Part shown: positions 7,716 to 14,494 of the stretch, in pieces
Layout of the letters: every line of letters begins with the position of its first letter
Position numbering within the stretch: the stretch's first letter is position 1
Source of the DNA: Paracoccaceae bacterium
GTDB lineage: Bacteria > Pseudomonadota > Alphaproteobacteria > Rhodobacterales > Rhodobacteraceae
DNA: 39,294 nt
Assembly: GCA_013214665.1 (NCBI GenBank)
Contig: JABSSA010000082.1
Location: 1 to 39,294 of the forward strand
Direction of reading: 5' to 3'
Position numbers and translations under genes: made by a program
Notes under the pieces: model-generated
What the model saw: the letters and a program-made list of their open reading frames with translations, nothing else
The model's database searches: none
What the model was told of the DNA's origin: nothing

Positions 7716-8233
7716 CTCGCACTATATCTTGTACCCCATACAACTGAAGGTACCGACGGGCGTGTCTGAGTTGAATTGCCTTTTTGTAAATATCCCCAGA
7801 ACAATTTTCTGTAGAAATTTGGACACCTGTCTGGAAAAAAGTCCCATTTTTTTTGAGGCCCTCCGACACCTACTGTCTAAACCCCTGTTTTATATGAGGG
7901 CGCATACAACCCTAACGTTTACACACCCAAAAATGGAAACTTCACGTTTTAGGGGAAAATTAAACGATCTTTAACTAAATCTTAACAATTCAACCCTTGG
8001 TGGGATTTGATCGAATCGCGAAGTAAAGAATCGGTTACTGGCGCCCTGAGATCACAGCCTGAATTGACCACATCATGTGTCGATCGCTGTCACGTTTACC
8101 ATATAGACGAAACGGATCACGCTTCAACTTGTGTTGAACGATTGTGCATTGACGCGCGATGTTCGGCTGAGCGCGCCCGTCAGAGCGCGCACTTATCCTC
8201 ATTCAGATGTTCAGAACTGTTGAAGTGTTAAGG
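7716..8233. other. AT-rich intergenic region with a regulatory array and no convincing gene
   Basis: This 518-base stretch is visibly richer in A and T than its surroundings. It holds the triple TTAA array at 7960-7985 and runs of A and T near 7835-7855. A 41-codon minus-strand reading frame (ATG at 7845-7847, stop at 7722-7724) has GGAGG about 12 bases upstream, but no recognisable product. A small RNA or long leader for the 7254-7715 gene is possible. Confidence 0.45.
7960..7985. promoter_or_regulatory. Tandem CtrA-like boxes (TTAA-N7-TTAA-N7-TTAA)
   Basis: TTAA occurs at 7960-7963, 7971-7974 and 7982-7985, each separated by exactly seven bases. The last two are each followed by C, as in the CtrA consensus TTAA-N7-TTAAC. 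The array is 244 bases upstream of the unknown minus-strand gene ending at 7254. No plus-strand gene with a good start follows. Confidence 0.65.
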
Positions 8234-8926
8234 TCAGCCGGCCATTTGCTGAACAGACAGGCGATACCCAGCCAATCGTATCGTCGATACGCTGATTTCC
8301 TCGCCATAGGCTTTCTCAAGCTTCTTTCGGATGCTTGCGACATGCACATCGAATTTGCGATCGCCGTATTCCCAAGGCCGCCTGTCGACTGCATGGCTCA
8401 GCTCGTCACGCGTGACGATTTCATCCCTGCGGTCGAACAACACCTGCAAAATGAGTTTTTCATTTGGCGTGAGCTCAAGCTCGGTCAACACGGACGGCGA
8501 TGACGACGTAAGAGCCGCCAAGCTACGCACTTTTTGAGGGTCCGCCCCTAAACGCACGCACAACCGCGCCGCAGCCTCTTCCAGCGGACCTGGCCACGCA
8601 ACGATATCATCCGCTCCTGCCAGGAACTGTGTGATGCCGTTGCTCGTATCCGGATTATAGAACGATATCATCGCAGGCGGATTTGGGCCCGATTTGATGT
8701 GTTTGATCATAGCAGCGTCGGCGCCGCTGTCTTGGCGCATGTAGCTGACAATAGCAGCCGGGGGATGTTTCGGGTCGTAAGCGCGCAGCACCGCGTCGCA
8801 GCTATGAAAAAGCTCAATCGTTGCGCCCATCTCATCTGCGAGGACAGCGCGTATCGTTGAGAAGTTCTCGATCTCAGGCGTCACAATCCAGCACAAAAAA
8901 GCAGAGTCGCTCGGCGGCTTATTCAA
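8234..8926 (-). CDS. Atypical OmpR/PhoB-type transcriptional regulator with a non-canonical receiver domain
   Basis: The C-terminal winged-helix DNA-binding domain is clear. It has LTPNEKLILQVLF near residue 152, the helix around TRDELSHAV, KFDVHVASIRKKLEK near 191 and the hairpin STIRLAGYRL near 214. The N-terminal 115 residues look like a receiver fold but lack the acidic pair, have Ser61 (AAIVSYM) at the expected phospho-aspartate position, and lack the conserved lysine. It may therefore act without phosphorylation, like the flagellar regulators FtcR and Rem of rhizobia-related bacteria. The TTG start at 8926 is chosen because GGGGAAAGG precedes it and the resulting 230 residues match the family. 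A GTG at 9037 is the longer option. Confidence 0.78.
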   Translation of the reverse strand: MNKPPSDSAFLCWIVTPEIENFSTIRAVLADEMGATIELFHSCDAVLRAYDPKHPPAAIVSYMRQDSGADAAMIKHIKSGPNPPAMISFYNPDTSNGITQFLAGADDIVAWPGPLEEAAARLCVRLGADPQKVRSLAALTSSSPSVLTELELTPNEKLILQVLFDRRDEIVTRDELSHAVDRRPWEYGDRKFDVHVASIRKKLEKAYGEEISVSTIRLAGYRLSVQQMAG

Positions 8927-9562
8927 TGCAAAACCTTTCCCCACAGGCGGGCCCTTGGCGGCTCGCCATAAAATTCTGACTTTACTAGGAAAATCCAACC
9001 GGCTTGATGATCTCAAAGCACGGTTAGGGCAGCGCACAACTCGTTACCGTTATAGCATATCAAGGATTAGAAGACGTGCAAGTATTGTCAAAAATTTAAC
9101 CTTGCGTTGTTAAACACGGCCAAGGCTGCAGAAGCGCCAGGGACATCAATTGAAAGTACCTTATGGCGAAGCCTATCACATCATACTCGCGCCAACCTGC
9201 CGGCGTTGAGGCTATTATGAAGCTCGATCACCTCATCACCTCTGTGCAGCAAACGTCGATATCACGCGGCATCCTTGTCGAAGCCAAGCGCGTGATTCAG
9301 GAGGCTGAACACCGTGGAGTGATTCAAATGGGAAGAACGAATACCCGCAAAAATAGTATGCATTAACAATAATTTGTGGGACAACATTCACGCTATCCGC
9401 GGAATTACGCAGTTTATACTTGAAAAATACGAAAGTTTTATGACGCGGGCGATAAACTGCTCAAACATAGGCGTGATTACATGTCAGAATTCTTGACAAT
9501 CCTTAACGACAACGCAATTAATCGCTCCGGGTCCAGCAAGGACAGTTAAGGTTGGTATAAGT
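8927..9562. other. Intergenic region between divergent regulators
   Basis: The stretch upstream of the OmpR-type regulator and MucR is AT-rich, with scattered TTAA words (around 9098, 9112, 9365, 9503, 9518 and 9546). Their spacings do not fit the seven-base CtrA gap. Only one weak small reading frame (9163-9366) is seen. It likely carries promoters for both regulators, but no clear -35/-10 pair was assigned. Confidence 0.4.
9163..9366 (+). CDS. Possible small protein, unknown
   Basis: This 67-codon frame starts MAKPITSYSRQPAGVEAIMKLDHL and ends in a basic tail. An internal ATG at 9217 would give about 49 residues (MKLDHLITSVQQTSISRG). No strong ribosome-binding site precedes either start, and no family is recognised. 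The predicted helical segment ILVEAKRVIQEAEHRG looks protein-like, which is the main reason to keep it. It could be non-coding leader sequence upstream of mucR. Confidence 0.3.
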   Translation: MAKPITSYSRQPAGVEAIMKLDHLITSVQQTSISRGILVEAKRVIQEAEHRGVIQMGRTNTRKNSMH

Positions 9563-10081
9563 ATGACAGTGTTAACTCCAGAGAACTTTGCCGCGTCGTC
9601 TGCGCAAAGTGAGACGTCACCAAAATCGAAGGGCGCAAGCCTGACGACCAGCGATGCTGCGTTGATCATTTCGGCATTTGCCGGACGCGGCGCCGCAACA
9701 GTCGACGAAGTTGTCGACCTCACAAAACGCCTTTTGGATCTGGAGCCTTCCCCAGTTCAAGGAAACGTCATTGCTGCTGTCGTTGAGACAGCCATGGGCT
9801 CAGCACAAGACACGCCGGCCGTAGACCCGGCGCTCTCTGTCGACCCTGACAAGGTGACATGTCTGTGCTGCGGTAAGAAATTTACGATGCTCAAACGCCA
9901 CTTGATGGCAGAGCATGGCATGACCGAAGCCGAATACCGCACACGCTTTGGCCTTTCGCCGGATCATCCGCTTGTTGCGCCCAATTATTCCAAGCGCAAA
10001 GCGGATTACGCGCGTCGCATCGGGCTGGGCAAACATGAGCGCGATTTGGCCGCAACAGAAGAATTTCGGCGTAGCCAATAA
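9563..10081 (+). CDS. mucR: Ros/MucR family zinc-finger transcriptional regulator
   Basis: This 172-residue protein has the prokaryotic zinc-finger pattern C100-x2-C103-x9-H113-x4-H118 within CLCCGKKFTMLKRHLMAEHG. The family's TEAEYRTRFGLSPDHPLVAPNYSKRKADYARRIGLG block follows. MucR proteins bind AT-rich DNA and in alphaproteobacteria often control motility, exopolysaccharide and cell-cycle genes. The N-terminal 90 residues include ALIISAFAGRGAATVDEVVDLTKRLL, the usual oligomerisation region. It sits directly before motB, so a role in flagellar gene control is plausible but inferred from position. Confidence 0.92.
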   Translation: MTVLTPENFAASSAQSETSPKSKGASLTTSDAALIISAFAGRGAATVDEVVDLTKRLLDLEPSPVQGNVIAAVVETAMGSAQDTPAVDPALSVDPDKVTCLCCGKKFTMLKRHLMAEHGMTEAEYRTRFGLSPDHPLVAPNYSKRKADYARRIGLGKHERDLAATEEFRRSQ

Positions 10082-10136
10082 CCCTATTGGCCACGTACCT
10101 TAATTTCGCCACAATTGCGCCTCACTGAGATCCTGA

Positions 10137-10151
10137 TTAATCGGGGATTAA
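10137..10151. promoter_or_regulatory. CtrA-like box upstream of motB
   Basis: TTAA-TCGGGGA-TTAA, with exact seven-base spacing, ends 73 bases before the motB ATG and 55 bases after mucR. The trailing C of the full consensus is absent on both strands. Confidence 0.6.
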
Positions 10152-10224
10152 GCCCCTGCGGATCGTAGCAGAAGCACTACCGCGCGAATGACCGGGAATA
10201 CCCGGCATCGTCAGGGCAGAGCAT

Positions 10225-11460
10225 ATGGCTGATACGGCGCAGGCAAAGATTTTCAAGAAAGTCGAAGTCGTCGAAGGTGGTGGTCACCACGGCGGCGGTT
10301 GGAAGGTGGCGTATGCCGACTTCATGACCGCGATGATGGCTTTCTTTTTGTTGATGTGGATCTTGTCCAGCTCGGACGAGCAAAAGCTGCGCGGCATTGC
10401 AGAATACTTTACGACTGCGACCTTGCCTGGCGGCAGTGGCGTGTTGGATGGCGCGACATTGGGCCCTCCGGGCACGTTGACCGCATCCAACGGTGCCGTT
10501 GTGGCCCGCGGATCGCAGCTGGGCCAGGTTGATGACCCCTCCCCCGCACAATGGGAAGTGAAAGATGTCACCCCAACGGTTGATCCCAAAGAAGTTGTTT
10601 TGGGCACGCGCGTCGGCGATCAACTCAATCCGGCGGGTGGCAGCCCATCGGACGAAGTGAACGCTGCGCAAGCTGATGCAGGTGACACAGAAGGCGACAA
10701 AGCCAATGACGCCAGCAATGGCGGCGGCGGCCAATCTGATGGACCAAAAGCCGAGGAACTGGCGCAGTTTGCGGATTTGCAGGCCGAGATTTTGCAGGCG
10801 ATGGACGCGCACCCTGATCTTTCGCCTCTCAAACCGAATGTGATTTTTGAACAAACGCCCGAAGGGCTGCGCATTCAGATTGTTGACCAAAAGGGCAAGC
10901 CGATGTTTGCCAGCGGTAAAGCCAATCTGTTGAGCGCATCGAAGCTGCTGATGGCGACCCTCGGGGAATCGATCTCTAAGTTGCCCAATGACATTGTTCT
11001 GTCAGGCCACACGGACTCCGTACCTTTTGCGGACAGTTCAAAGTATGACAACTGGGATTTGTCTTCGGACCGGGCGAATGCCATCCGCCGCACCTTTGTG
11101 CAATCCGGCGTGACCAGAGGGCGGATTATCCGGGTTTCCGGCATGGCAGATACGCAGCCTTTGGTACCCGAAGATACCCGGCATCCGTCTAACCGTCGGA
11201 TCAGCATTCTGGTCCAACATCAAGCAGCGATGGACCGTCGTGCGGCCAATGAAAAGGCGATCATGGAGAAAAAGACCATGATGGCAGATGCGGCGGACGA
11301 CTCGATGGAGAAGTCAGACGCAATGGGCACCAAAATGGCTGACACAGCGATGGAGCCCAAGATGGCGAAACCAGTGATGGAAAAGCCAGCTGAGACGGAA
11401 ACGCGACTGACATCGATTGATGACGAAGTCTTTGAAAAGCTGCGCAACGCGCTGAGATAG
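10225..11460 (+). CDS. motB: Flagellar motor stator protein MotB
   Basis: This 411-residue protein has one N-terminal membrane helix (about residues 29-48). The conserved proton-pathway aspartate is Asp32, in YADFMTAMMAFFLLMWILSS. The C-terminal OmpA-like peptidoglycan-binding domain shows LSGHTDSVPF, DLSSDRANAIRR and HPSNRRISILV. Residues about 95-175 form a low-complexity linker. After the OmpA domain comes an unusual tail of about 60 residues holding ten methionines, then a short acidic/basic end. MotB anchors the stator and, with MotA, converts ion flow into torque. It is separated from motA by a gene on the opposite strand. Confidence 0.93.
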   Translation: MADTAQAKIFKKVEVVEGGGHHGGGWKVAYADFMTAMMAFFLLMWILSSSDEQKLRGIAEYFTTATLPGGSGVLDGATLGPPGTLTASNGAVVARGSQLGQVDDPSPAQWEVKDVTPTVDPKEVVLGTRVGDQLNPAGGSPSDEVNAAQADAGDTEGDKANDASNGGGGQSDGPKAEELAQFADLQAEILQAMDAHPDLSPLKPNVIFEQTPEGLRIQIVDQKGKPMFASGKANLLSASKLLMATLGESISKLPNDIVLSGHTDSVPFADSSKYDNWDLSSDRANAIRRTFVQSGVTRGRIIRVSGMADTQPLVPEDTRHPSNRRISILVQHQAAMDRRAANEKAIMEKKTMMADAADDSMEKSDAMGTKMADTAMEPKMAKPVMEKPAETETRLTSIDDEVFEKLRNALR

Positions 11461-11475
11461 GGGGGTACGACGATG

Positions 11476-12063
11476 CTACGCGTAGTGACGAAAAGCTGGA
11501 CGTGCCGCACCACGGCGCACAGAGGAAAAGACGAAACGCCGCGCGCTTTCCACCGAAACTTTGTGCCGGGTGGTGAGCAGCGGAGCCATTTCGGTCGCAG
11601 ATTTCGGGCGCAATTTACCAAAGTAATTGGCCCCCTTCCGGCCACGCTGCGGCGCGCGGGCGGCGGCGGGTTCGTCAACGGGCAAGCCCATGAATTTGGC
11701 TGGGCTCAATCCCTCTTCCATCGCGAAGGTGTAATTGGCGGCATAGTCTTCGGCCTCATCAAGCAGGCCATCGGTTTCGGCCAAGATGCTCAAAAGAGCG
11801 ATCTCGTCGCTGTAGCGCAGGCTGAACGTCGGATAACCTCGCATCTCGGGGACGAGCTGAAGGCGGTTTTCCGTCACATCCATCATCGCACTCAGGCGGC
11901 GTGGGATCACCTCGCGCTCGTCTTCATGAAAGATAACAACACGGCACATTCCATCGGGCGACAGGCAAACCGCCGCGGAAATCGCCTCTGGCCAGTTTTT
12001 CAAAACGCGCCGGATGTCATGCGTTTCCAGCAACACCACCAGCATTGGTTGTTCTTTGGTCAT
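11476..12063 (-). CDS. Unknown protein encoded between motB and motA on the opposite strand
   Basis: From ATG 12063 this is a 195-residue protein starting MTKEQPMLVVLLETHDIRRVLKNWPEAI. The N-terminal half looks like a compact alpha/beta domain (AAVCLSPDGMCRVVIFHE). The C-terminal 60 residues are basic (PQRGRKGANYFGKLRPKS). An ATG at 12120 would add 19 residues, but it lies inside the CtrA-like box at 12113-12127, so 12063 is more likely. Its stop is 15 bases from the motB stop. It shares a divergent promoter region with motA, suggesting co-expression with the motor. I do not recognise the family. Confidence 0.6.
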   Translation of the reverse strand: MTKEQPMLVVLLETHDIRRVLKNWPEAISAAVCLSPDGMCRVVIFHEDEREVIPRRLSAMMDVTENRLQLVPEMRGYPTFSLRYSDEIALLSILAETDGLLDEAEDYAANYTFAMEEGLSPAKFMGLPVDEPAAARAPQRGRKGANYFGKLRPKSATEMAPLLTTRHKVSVESARRFVFSSVRRGAARPAFRHYA

Positions 12064-12112
12064 GGCCTGTGTCCGATCGATGTTCGCAACCCGATTCTTC
12101 TTACCTCCAAGG

Positions 12113-12127
12113 TTAAGCATGAATTAA
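12113..12127. promoter_or_regulatory. CtrA-like box in the divergent motA promoter region
   Basis: TTAA-GCATGAA-TTAA followed by C is a full TTAA-N7-TTAAC match on the + strand. It ends 92 bases before motA and begins 49 bases before the preferred start of the divergent unknown gene. Confidence 0.68.
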
Positions 12128-12219
12128 CGGTTGTCCACACCCACAAAAAAGCCGTTTTCCTTGAATAGAATGGCAACGAAGCAGTGAACAAAGCAAAAAA
12201 CGAGCAGGCTGGATAAAAA

Positions 12220-13089
12220 ATGACTATTATACTTGGTTTCCTGGTTATTCTGGGCATGGTCTTTGGGGGCTACTTGCTGTCGGGCGGTGAGATGGGGATC
12301 ATCCTCTACTCTCTGCCATACGAGGCTATGATGATCTGTGGCGCGGCCTTGGGATCGTTCATCGCAGCCAATTCATTTGGCGACATCAAGAGCACGGCCA
12401 AAGCGATTGTCAAAGCGCTCAAGGGACCGAAATGGAAGCATGGCGATTACATCGACTTGCTGAACCTGATGTTTACGCTGTCCAAGATGTATCAGCAAAA
12501 TGGCATGCTGGCGCTGGATGAACACATTGAAAATCCGAAAGAAAGCGCGATTTTCTCGAAGTTCCCTAAACTTCAGAAAGATCACTTTGCCATTGACCTG
12601 ATCACTGATAGCTTTCGGATGTTGGCGTTGCAGTTTGACGACCCCTATCAGGCCGAAGATGTGATCAACAAGAAGCTCAAAAAACACCATCACGAAGCGC
12701 TGGCGGCGCCTCATGGCCTGACAACCGTGTCAGACGCCCTGCCCGCGATCGGGATTGTTGCGGCGGTTTTGGGCGTGATCAAAACGATGGGCTCCATTGA
12801 TAAACCGCCGGCTGTTCTTGGTAAGATGATCGGCGGTGCTTTGGTTGGTACATTCCTTGGGGTGTTCTTGGCCTATTGTTTCGTGGCGCCGGTGTCCAAC
12901 CGCCTGGAAGCGATCGAAGAGCAGGATGGCAACTTCTATGCTGTGATCCGCGACATCTTTATCGCGATCCTGCACAACCACTCCCCTGCGATCTGTGTTG
13001 AGATCGGCCGCGGCAACATCCCGACGTCTCTCCAGCCCAGCTTTTACGAGATGGAAGAGTCGCGTCAGGATCTGGCAGAGGCGGCCTAA
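12220..13089 (+). CDS. motA: Flagellar motor stator protein MotA
   Basis: This 289-residue protein has paired membrane helices at the N terminus (MTIILGFLVILGMVFGGYLL and EAMMICGAALGSFIAAN) and again near residues 170-230 (ALPAIGIVAAVLGVIKTMG, GGALVGTFLGVFLAYCFVAP). A charged cytoplasmic loop lies between them. These match MotA of the proton-driven type. It forms the ion channel and torque-generating interface with FliG. The ATG follows GGATAAAAA. The FliJ-like gene follows after 3 bases. Confidence 0.95.
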   Translation: MTIILGFLVILGMVFGGYLLSGGEMGIILYSLPYEAMMICGAALGSFIAANSFGDIKSTAKAIVKALKGPKWKHGDYIDLLNLMFTLSKMYQQNGMLALDEHIENPKESAIFSKFPKLQKDHFAIDLITDSFRMLALQFDDPYQAEDVINKKLKKHHHEALAAPHGLTTVSDALPAIGIVAAVLGVIKTMGSIDKPPAVLGKMIGGALVGTFLGVFLAYCFVAPVSNRLEAIEEQDGNFYAVIRDIFIAILHNHSPAICVEIGRGNIPTSLQPSFYEMEESRQDLAEAA

Positions 13090-13092
13090 GCG

Positions 13093-13521
13093 ATGGCCTC
13101 CAAGCGGCATCTGCGTGCGTTGGAGGTCTTGCACCAAATCAAAGATCATGAGCTACAAGATGTCAGCCAGAGCGTGCGCGCTCTGCTGACAAGACAGGCC
13201 AGTCTCGAACGCGAACGCGAGAGCCTGGATGCTTTGGCCCGACAAGAGGCCGAAAACTGCCCCCCCGAAATGCGCGAATATCTAGTGTCGTATCTGCAGC
13301 AATTGTCGAAGCGCCAGGCTGAGCTGAGCGCGTTGATCGACAACATGCATGCCGAGGCCGAAACGGCGCAGACGCAGTTGTCTGAGGCATTTGTGGAAAG
13401 CAAAACAATCGCTCATCTGCTAGACACGGCACGCGCCGAATTGCGCGACGCGCTGCGCGCGCGTGAAGCAGCGGAAGCGTATGAAGCGGCTGTGAGATCT
13501 GTAAAGACAGATCGGGACTGA
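13093..13521 (+). CDS. FliJ-like coiled-coil protein
   Basis: This 142-residue, highly charged protein is almost entirely heptad-like helix (LERERESLDALARQEAE, RQAELSALIDNMHAEAETAQTQLSEAF), with no signal or membrane segment. The size and coiled-coil habit resemble FliJ, the general chaperone and stalk of the flagellar export ATPase, and no other fliJ candidate is in the window. It begins 3 bases after motA. FliJ is poorly conserved, so the call is structural inference; fliI is encoded 22 kb away. Confidence 0.55.
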   Translation: MASKRHLRALEVLHQIKDHELQDVSQSVRALLTRQASLERERESLDALARQEAENCPPEMREYLVSYLQQLSKRQAELSALIDNMHAEAETAQTQLSEAFVESKTIAHLLDTARAELRDALRAREAAEAYEAAVRSVKTDRD

Positions 13522-14061
13522 GCCTTCGTGCCGCTTGACGTGTGCGGACCACCGTAGCGCTTCGGGTCTGACATCCCACCTGTACTATGAGTGTGCCGGA
13601 AGCGGAGAAGCCGCGACAGCGTCTTCATGCCTCGCGGAAACCCTGCAGCGCTGACCCTTATTCTGACCGGACAAAGGTGCGTCGACGCGCCTTGCCATCG
13701 GCTTCGAAGCCGATGCACCGCGTTAGTATTGCTGGCGATCCGGCATTCACCGTACGCTGATAAACGAGTTGGCTCCGGACGAGCTAAAAGCCGCCTCAGA
13801 ACGTTTCGGGTTTAACGCGAGACACGACAACATTGCCACGGCTACGCCGTTCTCGGAACATTCGCGCCACTGTATGAGTCAGGTGAAATCCGAGAAGCTA
13901 AATGTAAACGCAGAATGAAAAGAAAAAAGCCTCGGATCGATCCGAGGCTGCGACGGTAAGTTTTTCGGGGAAAGTGTGGGGCGACACGCGCCGCCCCAAG
14001 GGGTGATCCGCCTGTGAAAGGGGGCGCACACAGGCAGATCACTGGGAGTGCGGCTTCGACT
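13522..14061. other. Intergenic region with two palindromes
   Basis: This 540-base stretch has no convincing gene. A 20-base perfect palindrome is centred at 13705 (13696-13715, core GGCTTCGAAGCC). A terminator for the leftward operon lies at 13928-13949. A 57-codon + strand frame ending near 13918 reads like protein (ELAPDELKAASERFGFNA) but has no good start, so it may be a gene remnant. Confidence 0.4.
13923..13949 (-). terminator. Terminator for the leftward phosphorelay operon
   Basis: AGCCTCGGATC (13928-13938) and GATCCGAGGCT (13939-13949) form a perfect dyad, best folded as a 9-bp stem with a TCGA loop. A run of A precedes it on the + strand, reading TTTTTT after the hairpin on the minus strand. 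It lies 112 bases after the stop of the CheY-like gene. Confidence 0.82.
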
Positions 14062-14457
14062 TTAAGCCGCCTGTTGCACCTGTGAATTCCACAAGGCGCG
14101 CAATTCATCTGCCAGTGTCATCGGATCAAACGGCTTGGGGATCAGGCCAATATCCTGTGGGTGGGTCATGATGGACTCCCCCCCATCCAGCAGTTTCGCT
14201 GTCATGAAAACGCACGGAATATTCTGAAATTGCGGCATTTTCCGAATTGCAGCGATCGTTTCCGCACCAGTCAGACCTGGCATTTGCATGTCAGACAAAA
14301 CCAACTGTGGATTGAAGTCCGCCACCACATCCAATGCCTTTTCGCCACGGTCCACCTGCACGATGTCCAGCCCGCCGACCAACGTCAGCGCCATACCGGA
14401 AATTTCAAGAATTTCCGGATCATCTTCGACATGCAGAACCTTTACCAAATCGGTCAT
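14062..14457 (-). CDS. CheY-like single-domain response regulator
   Basis: This 131-residue receiver domain has the acidic pocket VEDD (residues 10-13), phospho-aspartate Asp56 in LVLSDMQMPGLTG, the conserved Thr in FMTAK and the lysine in LIPKPFDP. There is no output domain. GAGG lies 5 bases before ATG 14457; a longer frame to 14538 would overlap the kinase and is rejected. It follows the kinase gene by 37 bases and is probably a phosphate acceptor from it or from the Hpt protein. Confidence 0.88.
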   Translation of the reverse strand: MTDLVKVLHVEDDPEILEISGMALTLVGGLDIVQVDRGEKALDVVADFNPQLVLSDMQMPGLTGAETIAAIRKMPQFQNIPCVFMTAKLLDGGESIMTHPQDIGLIPKPFDPMTLADELRALWNSQVQQAA

Positions 14458-14494
14458 GTTTACCTCAAAACTCCATTGTAATTTACAGGTCTTC

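Noticed and set aside
7651-7869. 72-codon minus-strand frame overlapping the start of the unknown 7254-7715 gene
   Set aside because: GTG start without a ribosome-binding site; overlaps another frame; some protein-like character but not enough to call.
9095-9530. Pairs of TTAA words upstream of mucR as CtrA sites
   Set aside because: The gaps are 10, 11 or more bases rather than seven.
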